From Verrucomicrobiota bacterium (lineage in GTDB: Bacteria > Verrucomicrobiota > Verrucomicrobiia > Limisphaerales > JADJPG01): a DNA stretch of 64,000 bases. This document shows, in pieces, positions 38,880 to 47,224 of the stretch (the first letter of the stretch is position 1; the number at the start of each line of letters is the position of its first letter). The translations under genes were made by a program, and so were the position numbers. The stretch lies in assembly GCA_016713365.1 (NCBI GenBank), contig JADJPG010000040.1, positions 25,724 through 89,723 of the forward strand. The letters are read 5' to 3'. The notes beneath the pieces were generated by a model. It saw nothing but the letters and a program-made list of their open reading frames with translations, was not told where the DNA came from and did not search any database.

Positions 38880-38893
38880 AGCGCTAAAGCCTA

Positions 38894-39014
38894 CGACCCA
38901 ACCTCAGGGACGCTCGCTGGAGGGAACTGGTCGGCTGCAACAGTCCCTGACGAGTGATCCCAACCGTCCGACTGCTCAGAGGGGCGGAGGATTGCGGCCG
39001 CGCAATTGTTGGAC
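38894..39014 (-). repeat. attC-like site 2
   Basis: On the minus strand it begins GTCCAACAATTGCG and ends GGTTGGGTC. GTCCAAC and GTTGGGT match the R''/R' consensus RYYYAAC/GTTRRRY. The site is about 121 bp, within the attC range. Interior pairing is poorer than in site 1. Confidence 0.5.
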
Positions 39015-39047
39015 GTTGACGTCATTTGTGAATCGGATGGAGTTCCC

Positions 39048-39374
39048 TCATGCTTTGATGAACAGCTTCGCAATTTTGCCATCCTTGAGTGTGAAGTGGT
39101 AACGAAGCTGGATCGGGCTGCTCGGGAAACTGCCGCTGACTCGGGCGGTGACGACGAACTGCTCACCGTCGCGTGTGATGCCGGTGACCTCCGCAGTTGG
39201 CTTTGTGTCGGCTGTCGCCCGATCGATCCACGCTGCAATTTCGGCGCCGTAGTGATCGTTGGCCTCGTCGTTGACGTGGGCATCGGCGGTGAACAGCGAG
39301 AGAAAATCGGCAAACCCTCGCGTGTTGGTGGCGTGGAAGAAGGCAGCGATAACCGGTGGTAGTTCTGGGCTCAT
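39048..39374 (-). CDS. SnoaL/NTF2-like protein
   Basis: 108 residues from the ATG at 39374. MSPELPPVIAAFFHATNTRGFADFLSLFTADAHVNDEANDHYG is typical of the SnoaL-like NTF2 fold (PF12680), which covers many small enzymes and ligand-binding proteins. The second half, TGITRDGEQFVVTARVSGSF, and the strand LRYHFTLKDGKIAKLFIKA complete the cone-shaped fold. No specific function can be inferred. It is a common cargo type of integron cassettes. Confidence 0.75.
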   Translation of the reverse strand: MSPELPPVIAAFFHATNTRGFADFLSLFTADAHVNDEANDHYGAEIAAWIDRATADTKPTAEVTGITRDGEQFVVTARVSGSFPSSPIQLRYHFTLKDGKIAKLFIKA

Positions 39375-39513
39375 GGCTTTCTTGTGGATGCTGTTGTCGG
39401 GTGAATGCTCTTTCGTGCTGTGGGGAATGCGTCCACGACCAACCGCAGGGACCCCCGCCCGAGACGCCCGCGTAGAGCGGCGTGGCCGCAACGCGGCATG
39501 ATGATTGGGTGCG
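39375..39513 (-). repeat. attC-like spacer 3
   Basis: The gap between the LRR-lipoprotein stop and the NTF2-like gene opens on the minus strand with AAGTAACGCACCC and contains GCGGTTGGTCGTGGACGCA. This matches the conserved core seen in spacers 4-7 (CGGTTGNNATCNNNGCGTCCCG-like) only partly. It includes the nested hairpin GCGGCGTGGCCGC. The ends are poorly defined. Confidence 0.35.
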
Positions 39514-40140
39514 TTACTTGTGAAAGCTCCATTCGACCTCGTCTTTCTTGACCTGCGCGTTGGGCAGAGCCTGCTGCAGGGTGGCAACAGCGCCGGTGGA
39601 GACGTTCGGACAACCACCGAACATGATGGTCCCCCAATTCGTCTTGCGCGCCAGAAGCAACACGCCTTCGTCCGTGATGCCCGTGCATCCGCGCAAATCC
39701 AGGGCCGTGAGATTCGTCATGGTAAGCAACGATGGCAAGCCAGCGTCGGTGATGCTCGGGCAGACCATTAAACTCAACCACCTCACCGAATGCATCCGCG
39801 CAATTTGAACCAACCCGGCGTCTGTGATGTTTGTCGTGTAGCCGATGGTCAGCGTCTCCAACTGAGGAAGCTTCAGCGTCGCAAGCGCAGCCAGGCCCCG
39901 GTCGGTAATGTTGGCGTTGGTGACTGCGTATCCATCCCGGAAATCGAGGATCCTTAACTGTTGAAACCGGGCTAGGCTGGGAATATCGGCGTCAGCAAGG
40001 GCGCGTGCGCGAATGGAATCAGTCGAAGGAGGCAACTTCGCGATGTCACCTTTGCTGTCGACGACTGGCGGCCATTTGCCGCAGCCAACGACAAACAGCA
40101 CCACCGTGAACAGCGCCCAGTGTTTCAACAAATGGTGCAT
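39514..40140 (-). CDS. Leucine-rich-repeat lipoprotein
   Basis: 208 residues from the ATG at 40138-40140. The signal peptide ALFTVVLFVVGC ends with lipobox VVGC. The mature part is made of cysteine-containing-type LRRs of about 25 residues: ITDRGLAALATLKLPQLETLTIGYTTN, ITDAGLVQIARM, ITDAGLPSLLTMTNLTALDLRGCTG, ITDEGVLLLARK. This is an F-box-like LRR solenoid attached to a membrane. Such proteins are common in PVC bacteria; binding partners are unknown. Confidence 0.82.
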   Translation of the reverse strand: MHHLLKHWALFTVVLFVVGCGKWPPVVDSKGDIAKLPPSTDSIRARALADADIPSLARFQQLRILDFRDGYAVTNANITDRGLAALATLKLPQLETLTIGYTTNITDAGLVQIARMHSVRWLSLMVCPSITDAGLPSLLTMTNLTALDLRGCTGITDEGVLLLARKTNWGTIMFGGCPNVSTGAVATLQQALPNAQVKKDEVEWSFHK

Positions 40141-40257
40141 CAGAGTGGGAGTGGTATAGTGCTGTTTCCCGGCCAAGTCCAGCGAAGCGACCTGCCCGAC
40201 GGGACGCGTGGATTACAACCGCGGCTGCCCGTCGCCGTTAGGCTCTGAAGCGCATGG
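40141..40257 (-). repeat. attC-like site 4
   Basis: On the minus strand it starts GAGCCTAACGGCG (R'' = GCCTAAC; as GTTAGGC at 40237-40243 on the + strand) and contains CGGTTGTAATCCACGCGTCCCGT, followed by CAGGTC. The same core is found in spacers 5, 6 and 7. The distal end near 40150 is not sharply defined. Confidence 0.5.
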
Positions 40258-40668
40258 TTACGTTCCATCCTTCAATTTGCGGATTAAATCCTTGAAAACC
40301 AAATCCAGCGCGGCCTGGCAGCCGTTGAATCCAAACCGACCAACATACCGTGAGCGGATTCTCGGCTCATTGGTTTTGGCATCAACAAAGGCGATGTCAA
40401 AATGATTGAATGTCTGATGGACCACATCGAAATAGGTCGTGTATTCCACATCCGCATAATAATCGGCCCGGCCAGTATCCCTGGTCGTCGTGAAGCCCAA
40501 ATCCTCGATCCGTTGAGAAAGGTTGTCGGAAAGCTTCTCAGTGTCGTTTTGAATTCGGAGAAGAACGGTCGGCGAGCGCGAGATGTCAATCGGACCCGAC
40601 TTGTAAGTGGAAACCGTGCTGCATGCCGGCAGTAGCGCCAGCAGCAACAGCAGGAGAATATTCTTCAT
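40258..40668 (-). CDS. Small lipoprotein of unknown function
   Basis: 136 residues from the ATG at 40668. MKNILLLLLLALLPAC is a lipoprotein signal with lipobox LPAC. The mature protein has TVLLRIQNDTEKLSDNLSQRIEDLGF and TTRDTGRADYYADVEYTTYFDVVHQTFNHFDIAFVDAKTNEPRI. This pattern of an alternating beta domain resembles DUF4136-like or similar outer-membrane lipoproteins, without a firm match. The upstream ATG at 40749 would put the signal peptide in the middle and is rejected. Confidence 0.65.
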   Translation of the reverse strand: MKNILLLLLLALLPACSTVSTYKSGPIDISRSPTVLLRIQNDTEKLSDNLSQRIEDLGFTTTRDTGRADYYADVEYTTYFDVVHQTFNHFDIAFVDAKTNEPRIRSRYVGRFGFNGCQAALDLVFKDLIRKLKDGT

Positions 40669-40689
40669 AGAAAGTGATGTCTTCGCGCA

Positions 40690-40785
40690 TTCAAAGCTTC
40701 TGAACATAACCTTCGGCGCGCGGGACGGCTCAACTGCAAACGTTGACATGAGAGCCGGGTGGGCTCCAGAAATGGGTTAGGCGGC
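40690..40785 (-). repeat. attC-like site 5
   Basis: On the minus strand it opens with GCCGCCTAACCC (R'' = GCCTAAC; GTTAGGC at 40776-40782 on +). It carries GAGCCGTCCCGCGCGCCG, which lines up with GTTGCGTCCCGTGCACCG in site 6, and closes around GGTTATG. Confidence 0.55.
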
Positions 40786-40801
40786 TGGTTATTGGTCATG
40801 C

Positions 40802-41071
40802 TCAATCTCCGTCTCCACCGCCACCACTGTCTCCGCTGCCGTGTGAGGAGTTGCCTCCGCTCGCGGAGGTCGAGTCTGGATGATCGGGTCCATCGTGACC
40901 GGATGAACCTCTGCGCATGATCTGCTTCTCACGCGACCTGTCCCAGAAGCGCCAAGATGCGACGATGATAACAACAGCGAGCAGTAATGCCGCCTCGATT
41001 CGAAAGCCTGAGTATCCGAGGAACATGCCACCCATAAGCGACGCGATGATGATGTAGTCGATAATTTTCAC
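40802..41071 (-). CDS. Small membrane protein with Gly/Ser/Asp-rich tail
   Basis: 89 residues. Two hydrophobic segments (IIIASLMGGMFLGYSGF and AALLLAVVIIVASW) are followed by a basic stretch (RDRSREKQIMRRG-like) and a low-complexity tail rich in Gly, Ser and Asp ending GGGGDGD. It is a cytoplasmic-facing tail on a two-helix membrane protein. No family was recognised. It lies between attC-like sites 5 and 6. Confidence 0.58.
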   Translation of the reverse strand: MKIIDYIIIASLMGGMFLGYSGFRIEAALLLAVVIIVASWRFWDRSREKQIMRRGSSGHDGPDHPDSTSASGGNSSHGSGDSGGGGDGD

Positions 41072-41079
41072 AAGCGCGT

Positions 41080-41185
41080 CCGATGCCGCCTAGACCAAAC
41101 TCACCGACCCGGTGCACGGGACGCAACGATGGCAACCGCGACGCGCCCGCCGGGTTCGTTGCAACGCAATTGTAGGACGCGTTGT
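41080..41185 (-). repeat. attC-like site 6
   Basis: On the minus strand it runs from GCGTCCTACAATTGCG to GGTCTAGGCGGC. The section GCGGTTGCCATCGTTGCGTC and the following CCGTGCACCGGGTC match site 7 at about 30 of 36 positions, although the two genes next to them are unrelated. Spacers that are more alike than the genes between them are the mark of a cassette array. Confidence 0.55.
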
Positions 41186-41196
41186 GAAATTCATGC

Positions 41197-41403
41197 TTAT
41201 CTCCCTTTGAAACTCGCAAACCACCCAAACAAGCCTGCCAATCCGACGACGCAACCGACCAAGTAGAGGAACATCTGAGTGTCAGCGTGCTTAACAAAAG
41301 CGCCACCGACGAGAAGGCCCGCGGCGGCAAAGACGATGATGGCTGAGCTGATGAGTCTGCCAGCCACTATTGTCCCATTTTGTTGATCTTCGTTATTGTT
41401 CAT
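41197..41403 (-). CDS. Small two-helix membrane protein
   Basis: 68 residues: MNNNEDQQNGTIVAGRLISS, a first helix (AIIVFAAAGLLVGGAF), and a second helix (MFLYLVGCVVGLAGLFGWF) before FASFKGR. No function can be assigned. Compact two-helix membrane proteins are frequent among integron cassette cargo. It is too short for a confident family call. Confidence 0.55.
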   Translation of the reverse strand: MNNNEDQQNGTIVAGRLISSAIIVFAAAGLLVGGAFVKHADTQMFLYLVGCVVGLAGLFGWFASFKGR

Positions 41404-41414
41404 GGTGTGAATCG

Positions 41415-41545
41415 GCCTAGCGCCTCATGCCCACTGACCTGGCGCACGGGACGCAATGATTGCCAACCCGTAAAGGGGCGTGGCCCCACGGGGCTTTACG
41501 CCCGCGACGCTCCCATCGGGTTCTCCGCGGCGCATGGTCAGGCGG
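41415..41545 (-). repeat. attC-like site 7
   Basis: On the minus strand it begins GCCGCCTGACCATGCGCC and ends GAGGCGCTAGGCCG. The core GGTTGGCAATCATTGCGTCC plus CGTGCGCCAGGTC is homologous to site 6. A nested hairpin of about 35 bp (GTAAAGGGGCGTGG... GGGGCTTTAC) is inserted in it. Confidence 0.52.
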
Positions 41546-41828
41546 CGTGCACTGTTTCATCGCTTTGCCCTTTTGCGGAAGCCTGGGGACTGCGAAATGC
41601 AACAAACAAGCCTGAGTAGATGACGGCGATCCCAAACCAAGACCAGAATACGGAGCTAGCCAGTTCACGTTTCGGATATGGTCCAAGGTCGGGCGGGGAA
41701 AAGATCGGCGCGTACTTCGTGACGTTGTAGTGGTTGGGGCTGCCGGTCAAATCCCACGCCGCGCAAAGCATCGTGCAGATGAAAGCTGCAATTGCGTAGT
41801 AAGTGAGTTCTTTTTGCCTGGTGTTCAT
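41538..41828 (-). CDS. Small membrane protein, unknown
   Basis: 96 residues with two hydrophobic segments (YYAIAAFICTMLCAAWDL and SVFWSWFGIAVIYSGLFVAF). The loop between them carries SPPDLGPYPKRE. The gene is the first, in reading direction, of the run of minus-strand small genes. Upstream of it (41855-41870) is GGTTTAGGCGG on the minus strand, an R'-like element. The last codons overlap site 7. Confidence 0.55.
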   Translation of the reverse strand: MNTRQKELTYYAIAAFICTMLCAAWDLTGSPNHYNVTKYAPIFSPPDLGPYPKRELASSVFWSWFGIAVIYSGLFVAFRSPQASAKGQSDETVHAA

Positions 41829-42368
41829 AAATTCGTGGCGCGTGCGCGAATCCGCCTAAACCACAGGTGTCGTTGCTAGTTGATATTGGCTGGTCCCGGG
41901 GCAAAGTGGGCTTTGCTTCCTTTTCATGAGGTTGATTCAAGCATTCGTGGGGCGCTTCGTCAAAACGATTGACCGACCGGGCAGGGGGTCAGGGGCGAGT
42001 TACCTTGGTGGTTCACCCGCGGTGGGGCTGCGCAAAGCCCTGGCGCAGGCGGTGGGCATGCCAGAACCCAGTGTGTTGGAGCAGCGCAGCAGCGCAGCTG
42101 CGGAGGAACGTTCTTGAAGCGGCATTTCCAAAGGGGGTTCGCGAGTGGTTTTTGTGCGGGTTGCGGAAGGAACGCCCGCTAAACACGCCAAAAATGCGAA
42201 GGCTGTAGGAGTCGACCTGACGAGACTCAAATGGGTTCGGCGCGAGCGGCGTGCCTTCCAGAAAAGATCAGAGTCTCGTCACCTCGACTTCTACCACCGG
42301 GACGCGGTTGCCTCTGAGGTCCACAGGTAACATTTGCGCGGAGAGCAGCGGAGGCACATTCTCCCGAC
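41829..42368. other. Intergenic 540 bp without a recognisable gene
   Basis: This is the region upstream of the cassette-like run and of the protease gene on the other strand. It contains an R'-like GCCTAAACC at about 41858, no integrase or attI-like promoter that I can see, and a long inverted repeat at 42205-42294 (separate entry). Short ORFs here (for example 41926-42117) have no supporting features. Confidence 0.5.
42205..42294. repeat. Long inverted repeat, REP-like
   Basis: Arms GTAGGAGTCGACCTGACGAG plus ACTC (42205-42228) and GAGTCTCGTCACCTCGACTT plus CTAC (42271-42294) are near-perfect inverted complements with three mismatches in 24. The loop of 42 nt contains CGGCGCGAGCGGCG. Comparable arm sequences recur in Verrucomicrobia genomes as REP-like elements, from memory rather than from a search. 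There is no T-run, so it is not a simple terminator. Confidence 0.65.
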
Positions 42369-44526
42369 ATGCGTTTGCAACGTGCGTGCATGATTGGCTG
42401 GGTGGCGCTGTGGGTGGCGGGTTCCAGTGTGCTGGCCCAGCGCGCGGGGCAGCCGAAGGCGTCGGCGAAGGAGAAGAGTTCCACCGCAGCGGAGGCGAAG
42501 TCGACGGCGTCCATCGATGCGCCGACGGCGACGGCGATGAAGTCGGTGGTGGTGATTCAGCATTTCGGGCGCGACGGGAAGGAGGATGGCGTGGGCGCGG
42601 GCTTCGTGATTTCCCCGGATGGTTTGATCGCGACGAGCCTTCATGTCATCGGCGAGGCGCGTCCGATCTCGGTGCAGTTCCCGGATGGCTCGCAGCGCGA
42701 AGTGACGGAGGTTCACGCGTGGGACCGGAAGTTTGATCTGGCGATCATTCGCGTGAAGGGCGAGCGGTTGCCGGCGTTGGCGATTGGGGATTCGGATGCG
42801 CTGAGGCAGGGCGCGGCGGTGATTGCGCTGGGGAATCCCGTGGGGCTGAAGCATAGCGTGGTGCAGGGCGTGCTTTCGGCGCGGCGCGAGGTGGAGGGGA
42901 ACGAGATGTTGCAGGTGGCGATTCCGATCGAGCCGGGGAACAGCGGCGGGCCGTTGCTGGACTTGAAGGGGCGCGTGCAGGGCGTGCTGACGTTGAAGTC
43001 GGCGGTGACGGCGAATCTCGGTTTCGCGATGCCGTCGAAGCTGCTCACGGCGTTGCTGGAGAAGCCGAATCCGATCCCGATGAGCCGCTGGCTGACCATT
43101 GGTGCGTTGAACACGCGCGACTGGCAGACGGTGTTCGGTGCGCGGTGGAGTCAGCGCGCGGGGCGCATTCAAGTGGAGGGCGCGGGGCAAAGTTTCGGCG
43201 GGCGGGCGTTGTGTCTCGCACAGCGTGCGGTGCCGGAGCGGCCGTACGAGATTGCGGTGGACGTGCGGCTGGATGACGAGAGCGGCGCGGCGGGATTGGT
43301 CTTCGCGTCGGACGGCGGCGACCGGCATTACGGGTTTTATCCGAGCGCGGGGCAGCTCCGCCTGACGCGCTTCGACGGGCCGAGCGTTTATTCGTGGAAC
43401 ATTCTCAAGCAGGTGCCGACGGAGCATTACCAACCGGGCGCGTGGAACAGCCTGCGCGTGCGCGTGGAGGCGGAGCGCATCCTGTGCTACGTGAACGACC
43501 AGCTCGTGACGGAATCGACGGACGATGGATTGAAGGAGGGTCGCGTGGGGCTGGCGAAGTTCCGCGAGACGAAGGCGGAGTTCCGCAACTTCCGCACGGG
43601 GACGAATCTCGCGAGCCGCGCGGCGAGCGGGGAAGTTTCGCAGGCAGGTGAATTGAAGGAACGTGCGCGGGAGCTGGAACGCGAAGCGCGGGAGCTGCGT
43701 CGGAAGGCGGCGCAGTTGCACGGCGAGACGGTGCGTGCGGAGCTGGTGAGGGCGCTGTCGGGGCCGGAGGAGAAGATCGAATTGTTTCACGCGGCGTTGC
43801 TCATCGCGCGGTTGGACAATGCGGAGCTGGACATTGAGCCGTATCGGCAACAAGTCGCGGACATGGCGCGTGAGGTGAGTAGAAAGTTCGCAAAGGACGC
43901 AGAGGGCCGTGTGAAGCTGGCGGCGTTGCGGGAGTATTTGTTCACGGAGAATGGTTTTCACGGGAGCCGCAGCGATTTCTACAGTCGCGCGAACAGTTAC
44001 ATGAACCAGGTGCTGGATGACCGCGAGGGATTGCCGATCACGCTGTCGATTTTGTTCCTCGAACTCGCGCAGCATCGGGCTGAAGGGCGTGAGCGGGCTG
44101 CCGTTGCCGGGGCATTTCATGGTGCGCTACGCGCCGCCCGAGGGGGTGGAGCAAATTATTGATCCGTTCAATGGCGGGCGGATGATCAGCCGCAGCGCCG
44201 CGCAGGAGCGGGTGTTCGAGGCGACGGGCGAAGGGTTTCGCGAGACGGACTTCCGTGCGGCGACGAAGCGGGAGATCGTCGTGCGGATGTTGCGCAATCT
44301 GCTTGGCGGTGTGCGCACGGAGGATTCGGTCACGGACTCGCTGCGTTACCTCGATACGATTCTCGCACTCGCCCCGGATGGCGTGGGCGATCGGTTGAGC
44401 CGCGCGCGGTTCCGTATGCAGAGCGGGAACACCGCGGGCGCGAAGGAGGATTTCAAGTGGGTGCTGGACAACCAGCCGGCCGGCGTGGACCTGGAACGCG
44501 TGGCGGAAATCTATCGAGGGTTGTGA
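42369..44526 (+). CDS. Secreted S1C protease / DUF1080 / SirB1-type fusion protein (one frameshift)
   Basis: About 719 residues in three parts behind a signal peptide (MRLQRACMIGWVALWVAGSS). First is a trypsin-like HtrA-type protease with the triad His (SLHVI), Asp (KFDLAII) and Ser (GNSGGPLL). Then comes a LamG-like DUF1080 fold (YEIAVDVRLDDESGAAGLVF ... CYVNDQLVTES) and a coiled Arg/Glu-rich linker. The last part is SirB1/transglutaminase-like (PF13369): YLFTENGFHGSRSDFYSRANSYMNQVLDDREGLPITLSILFLEL. The frame breaks in a GC repeat near 44066-44070; two bases added (or one removed) continue with RSIGLKGVSGLPLPGHFMVRY and a final TPR-like stretch. No PDZ domain is seen. Confidence 0.8.
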
Positions 44527-44539
44527 GGAACAGGCACCG

Positions 44540-45424
44540 ATGGTTATGAACTTTCGATCCATTCTTATGCTCGCGGGAGCGGTGCTGGTCTTCGGATGCC
44601 GGCACGAGGTGGTTCAAAGCACCGCGACGGCGGAAGGCGGGAAATCGTTCCAAGGATCACGATCCGGCGAAGAGCGAAAGGTGAATGGCCTCAAACTTTG
44701 CTGGTGTCCGCCGGGGCGGTTCTTGATGGGCAGTCCACCCGACGAACCAGGGCGACGTGCCGACGAAGCGCAGGTGGAGGTGACGCTGACGAAGGGTTTT
44801 TGGATGGGCAAATACGAGGTGACGCAGGGCGAGTGGAAGCGCGTGATGGGCGCGATCCCCGGCAAGCTCATCGCGGGCGAGGGCGATGATTTCCCGGTGT
44901 ATTGGATCAACTACGCCGAAGCCGAGGAATTTTGCCGTCGCATGACGGAACGCGCCAGCTCCTCAGGCGAATTGCCTGCAGGCGGCGAGTTCCGCCTACC
45001 TACTGAAGCGCAGTGGGAGTACGCGTGTCGCGCCGGGACCACGACGGCGTTTTCCTTCGGCGATGCGCTGACCGACCGGGAGGCGAACATCGGGAAGCCT
45101 TACGATGGCACGCCGGACGGAACGCCCGGCACAGCCGCGAGCAAGGTCGGGAGCTATCCGGCGAACGCGTGGGGCTTGCACGACATGCATGGGAACGAGT
45201 TCGAGTGGTGCCGCGACTGGTATCACGCGATGCTGCCGGGGGGGATCGATCCGGATGTGCAGGTGCAGGGCGTGCCGAACCGGGATGGAACGTACTCGCG
45301 GGTGCGGCGCGGCGGGGCGTGGATGGATTCCCCGGCGTTTTGTCGTTCCTCGATGCGATTGCGCTACGAACCTCCGCGGCGGGCGGATCACATCGGGTTT
45401 CGAGTCGTGGTGGTGGAGCTATGA
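44540..45424 (+). CDS. Formylglycine-generating-enzyme-like lipoprotein (SUMF1 family)
   Basis: 294 residues. The signal SILMLAGAVLVFGC ends in a lipobox. The rest is an FGE-sulfatase domain (PF03781): CWCPPGRFLMGSPPDEPGR, WMGKYEVTQGEWKRVMG, LPTEAQWEYACRAGT, GLHDMHGNEFEWCRDW, RVRRGGAWMDSPAFCRSSMRLR. The two active-site cysteines of true FGE are not present as a pair in the RRGGAW region (only one, in FCRSS), so it is probably not a sulfatase-activating enzyme. Members without the pair often act as ligand-binding or structural domains. It follows the protease gene by 13 nt and may be co-transcribed. Confidence 0.88.
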   Translation: MVMNFRSILMLAGAVLVFGCRHEVVQSTATAEGGKSFQGSRSGEERKVNGLKLCWCPPGRFLMGSPPDEPGRRADEAQVEVTLTKGFWMGKYEVTQGEWKRVMGAIPGKLIAGEGDDFPVYWINYAEAEEFCRRMTERASSSGELPAGGEFRLPTEAQWEYACRAGTTTAFSFGDALTDREANIGKPYDGTPDGTPGTAASKVGSYPANAWGLHDMHGNEFEWCRDWYHAMLPGGIDPDVQVQGVPNRDGTYSRVRRGGAWMDSPAFCRSSMRLRYEPPRRADHIGFRVVVVEL

Positions 45425-45490
45425 TGGAGTTTGCTTCCGCGTTGCCGTTCGGAGCCAGTGCTGCTATCGGGGTGGCGACATTTGAAGCCC

Positions 45491-47224
45491 ATGACGTGTT
45501 CTGAATCCACGCCGTCGCCGTTGCTCCTGCTCATGCGGGTGAACGCGCTCACACTCTGGCGCCGGCTCAAGGCGGTGAGCGAGCAATCGCGATTGCTCAC
45601 GGCGGTGACGTTCAGCTTTGTGGCAGGTTACCTCGTGCTGGCCTACTGGCTCTTCTACATGGGGCTGCGGTTCATCTCGAGATTTCCCGGGCTCGGCACG
45701 CCGTTGACGGAGCGGTTGATGTTCCTGCTGTTCGCGTTTCTCTTCGTGCTGCTGCTGATCAGCAATCTCATCATCAGCTACACGAACCTCTTTCGGAATC
45801 GTGAGACTTCATTCCTCCTCACCATGCCGGTGCCGTCCGGGACGATCTTTCAGTGGAAGTTTCTCGAATCGACGCTGCTCGCCTCCTGGGCCTTTGTCTT
45901 CCTCATCGCGCCGCTGCTCGGGGCCTACGGCAATACGCGCGGCGTAGACTGGCATTTCTATCCCGTAACCGTCGTGCTCGTGGGCATGTTCATCGGGCTG
46001 CCGGCGGTGATTGGATCGTTCTGCGCGGTGAACCTCGCGCGCTACATGGACCGACGGTTGTTCCAGGTGCTCGCGGTGTTCTCGCTGACGGCGATCATCC
46101 TCGGAGCCGCGATTTGGTTTCGGCCGGAGGCGATTCCCGAGGAATCCACCGAGACGCGCGTGCTCTCGGTGCTGGACAAGATGCTGTCCCGAACGCGCTT
46201 CGCGGAGTTCCCGTTCATCCCGAGTTACTGGCTGACCTCGAGCGTGCTGCAGTGGGCGAATGGCGCGGTGCTGGCGGCGGGGTTCTTCATGCTGGTGCTG
46301 CTCAGCCATGTCGCGTTCTTCGGGATGCTCGCCTTCACGCAGATGGGCAATCTGTTCTACGACGCGGCATCCACGGTGCAAAGCCGCGCGAGCGTGTTCG
46401 CGCGCTGGAAATGGTTTCATCGCCGCGAGCAACGTCAGCGCGAGGCGGTGTATGGCGTCGGGCTGGCGGATCGATTCGTCGCGCAACTCCGCTGGCTCGG
46501 GCCGGATGTGCGTGCGCTCGTGGTGAAGGATTTCCGGATGTTCTGGCGCGACACGACGCAATGGGCGCAATCGCTCATGCTCTTCGGACTGCTGGCGGTG
46601 TATATCTTCAACCTGCGCCATTTCTCGCAGCAGTTGAGCAACCCGTTCTGGACGCACCTTGTCTCGTTCCTGAACCTCGGCGCGTGCTCGCTGAATCTCG
46701 CGACGCTCACCACGCGCTTCGTCTATCCGCAGTTTTCGCTCGAAGGCAAACGGCTCTGGGTCGTGGGCATGGCGCCGCTCGGGCTGGTGCAGGTGGTGAA
46801 GGTGAAATACTGGCTGGCGAACGTCACCGCGCTCATCGTCACGCTCGGGCTGATTCTGACGAGCTGTTACATGCTGGACATGACGTTGTCGCGCACGGTG
46901 TTCTTCGTCTTCGCGGTCGCGGCCATGACGATGACATTGACCGGTCTCGCGGTGGGGCTCGGCGCGTTGTATCCGAACTTCAAGGAGGAGAATCCGAGCA
47001 AGATCGTGAGCGGGTTCGGCGGGACGTTCTGCCTGGTGCTGAGCTTCCTCTACATTCTCGGGTCGGTGGTGCTGCTGGCGTCCGCGACGCCGTGGATGCA
47101 ACCGGAGTCTGGAACGTTCCTGCGCACGTTCATCTGTGTCGGGGGATTCGTGGTGCTGTCCGTTTTGCTCGGCTGGGTGCCGCTGCGGCTGGGGCTGAAG
47201 CGGGTGAAGACGTTTGAGATGTGA
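45491..47224 (+). CDS. ABC-2-type transporter permease (PF16949-like)
   Basis: 577 residues from the ATG at 45491; the earlier ATG at 45431 would add 20 unlikely residues. About ten to twelve TM helices occur in two halves, for example LVLAYWLFYMGLRFI, LLFAFLFVLLLISNLIISYTNL, VTVVLVGMFIGLPAVIGSF and FVFAVAAMTMTLTGLAVGLGALYP. A cytoplasmic region DVRALVVKDFRMFWRDTTQWAQSL is typical for putative ABC exporter permeases. No ATPase gene lies beside it. It overlaps the next gene's start by 11 nt. Confidence 0.78.
   Translation: MTCSESTPSPLLLLMRVNALTLWRRLKAVSEQSRLLTAVTFSFVAGYLVLAYWLFYMGLRFISRFPGLGTPLTERLMFLLFAFLFVLLLISNLIISYTNLFRNRETSFLLTMPVPSGTIFQWKFLESTLLASWAFVFLIAPLLGAYGNTRGVDWHFYPVTVVLVGMFIGLPAVIGSFCAVNLARYMDRRLFQVLAVFSLTAIILGAAIWFRPEAIPEESTETRVLSVLDKMLSRTRFAEFPFIPSYWLTSSVLQWANGAVLAAGFFMLVLLSHVAFFGMLAFTQMGNLFYDAASTVQSRASVFARWKWFHRREQRQREAVYGVGLADRFVAQLRWLGPDVRALVVKDFRMFWRDTTQWAQSLMLFGLLAVYIFNLRHFSQQLSNPFWTHLVSFLNLGACSLNLATLTTRFVYPQFSLEGKRLWVVGMAPLGLVQVVKVKYWLANVTALIVTLGLILTSCYMLDMTLSRTVFFVFAVAAMTMTLTGLAVGLGALYPNFKEENPSKIVSGFGGTFCLVLSFLYILGSVVLLASATPWMQPESGTFLRTFICVGGFVVLSVLLGWVPLRLGLKRVKTFEM

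Noticed and set aside
38304..41880. Transposon or prophage as the source of the small-gene run
   Set aside because: No transposase, integrase or phage structural gene is present; the repeated element lies between each gene, which fits cassettes better.
42291..44120. A minus-strand frame of 609 codons opposite the protease fusion
   Set aside because: It is Arg/His/Pro-rich with no recognisable features; the + strand has a triad and clear domains.
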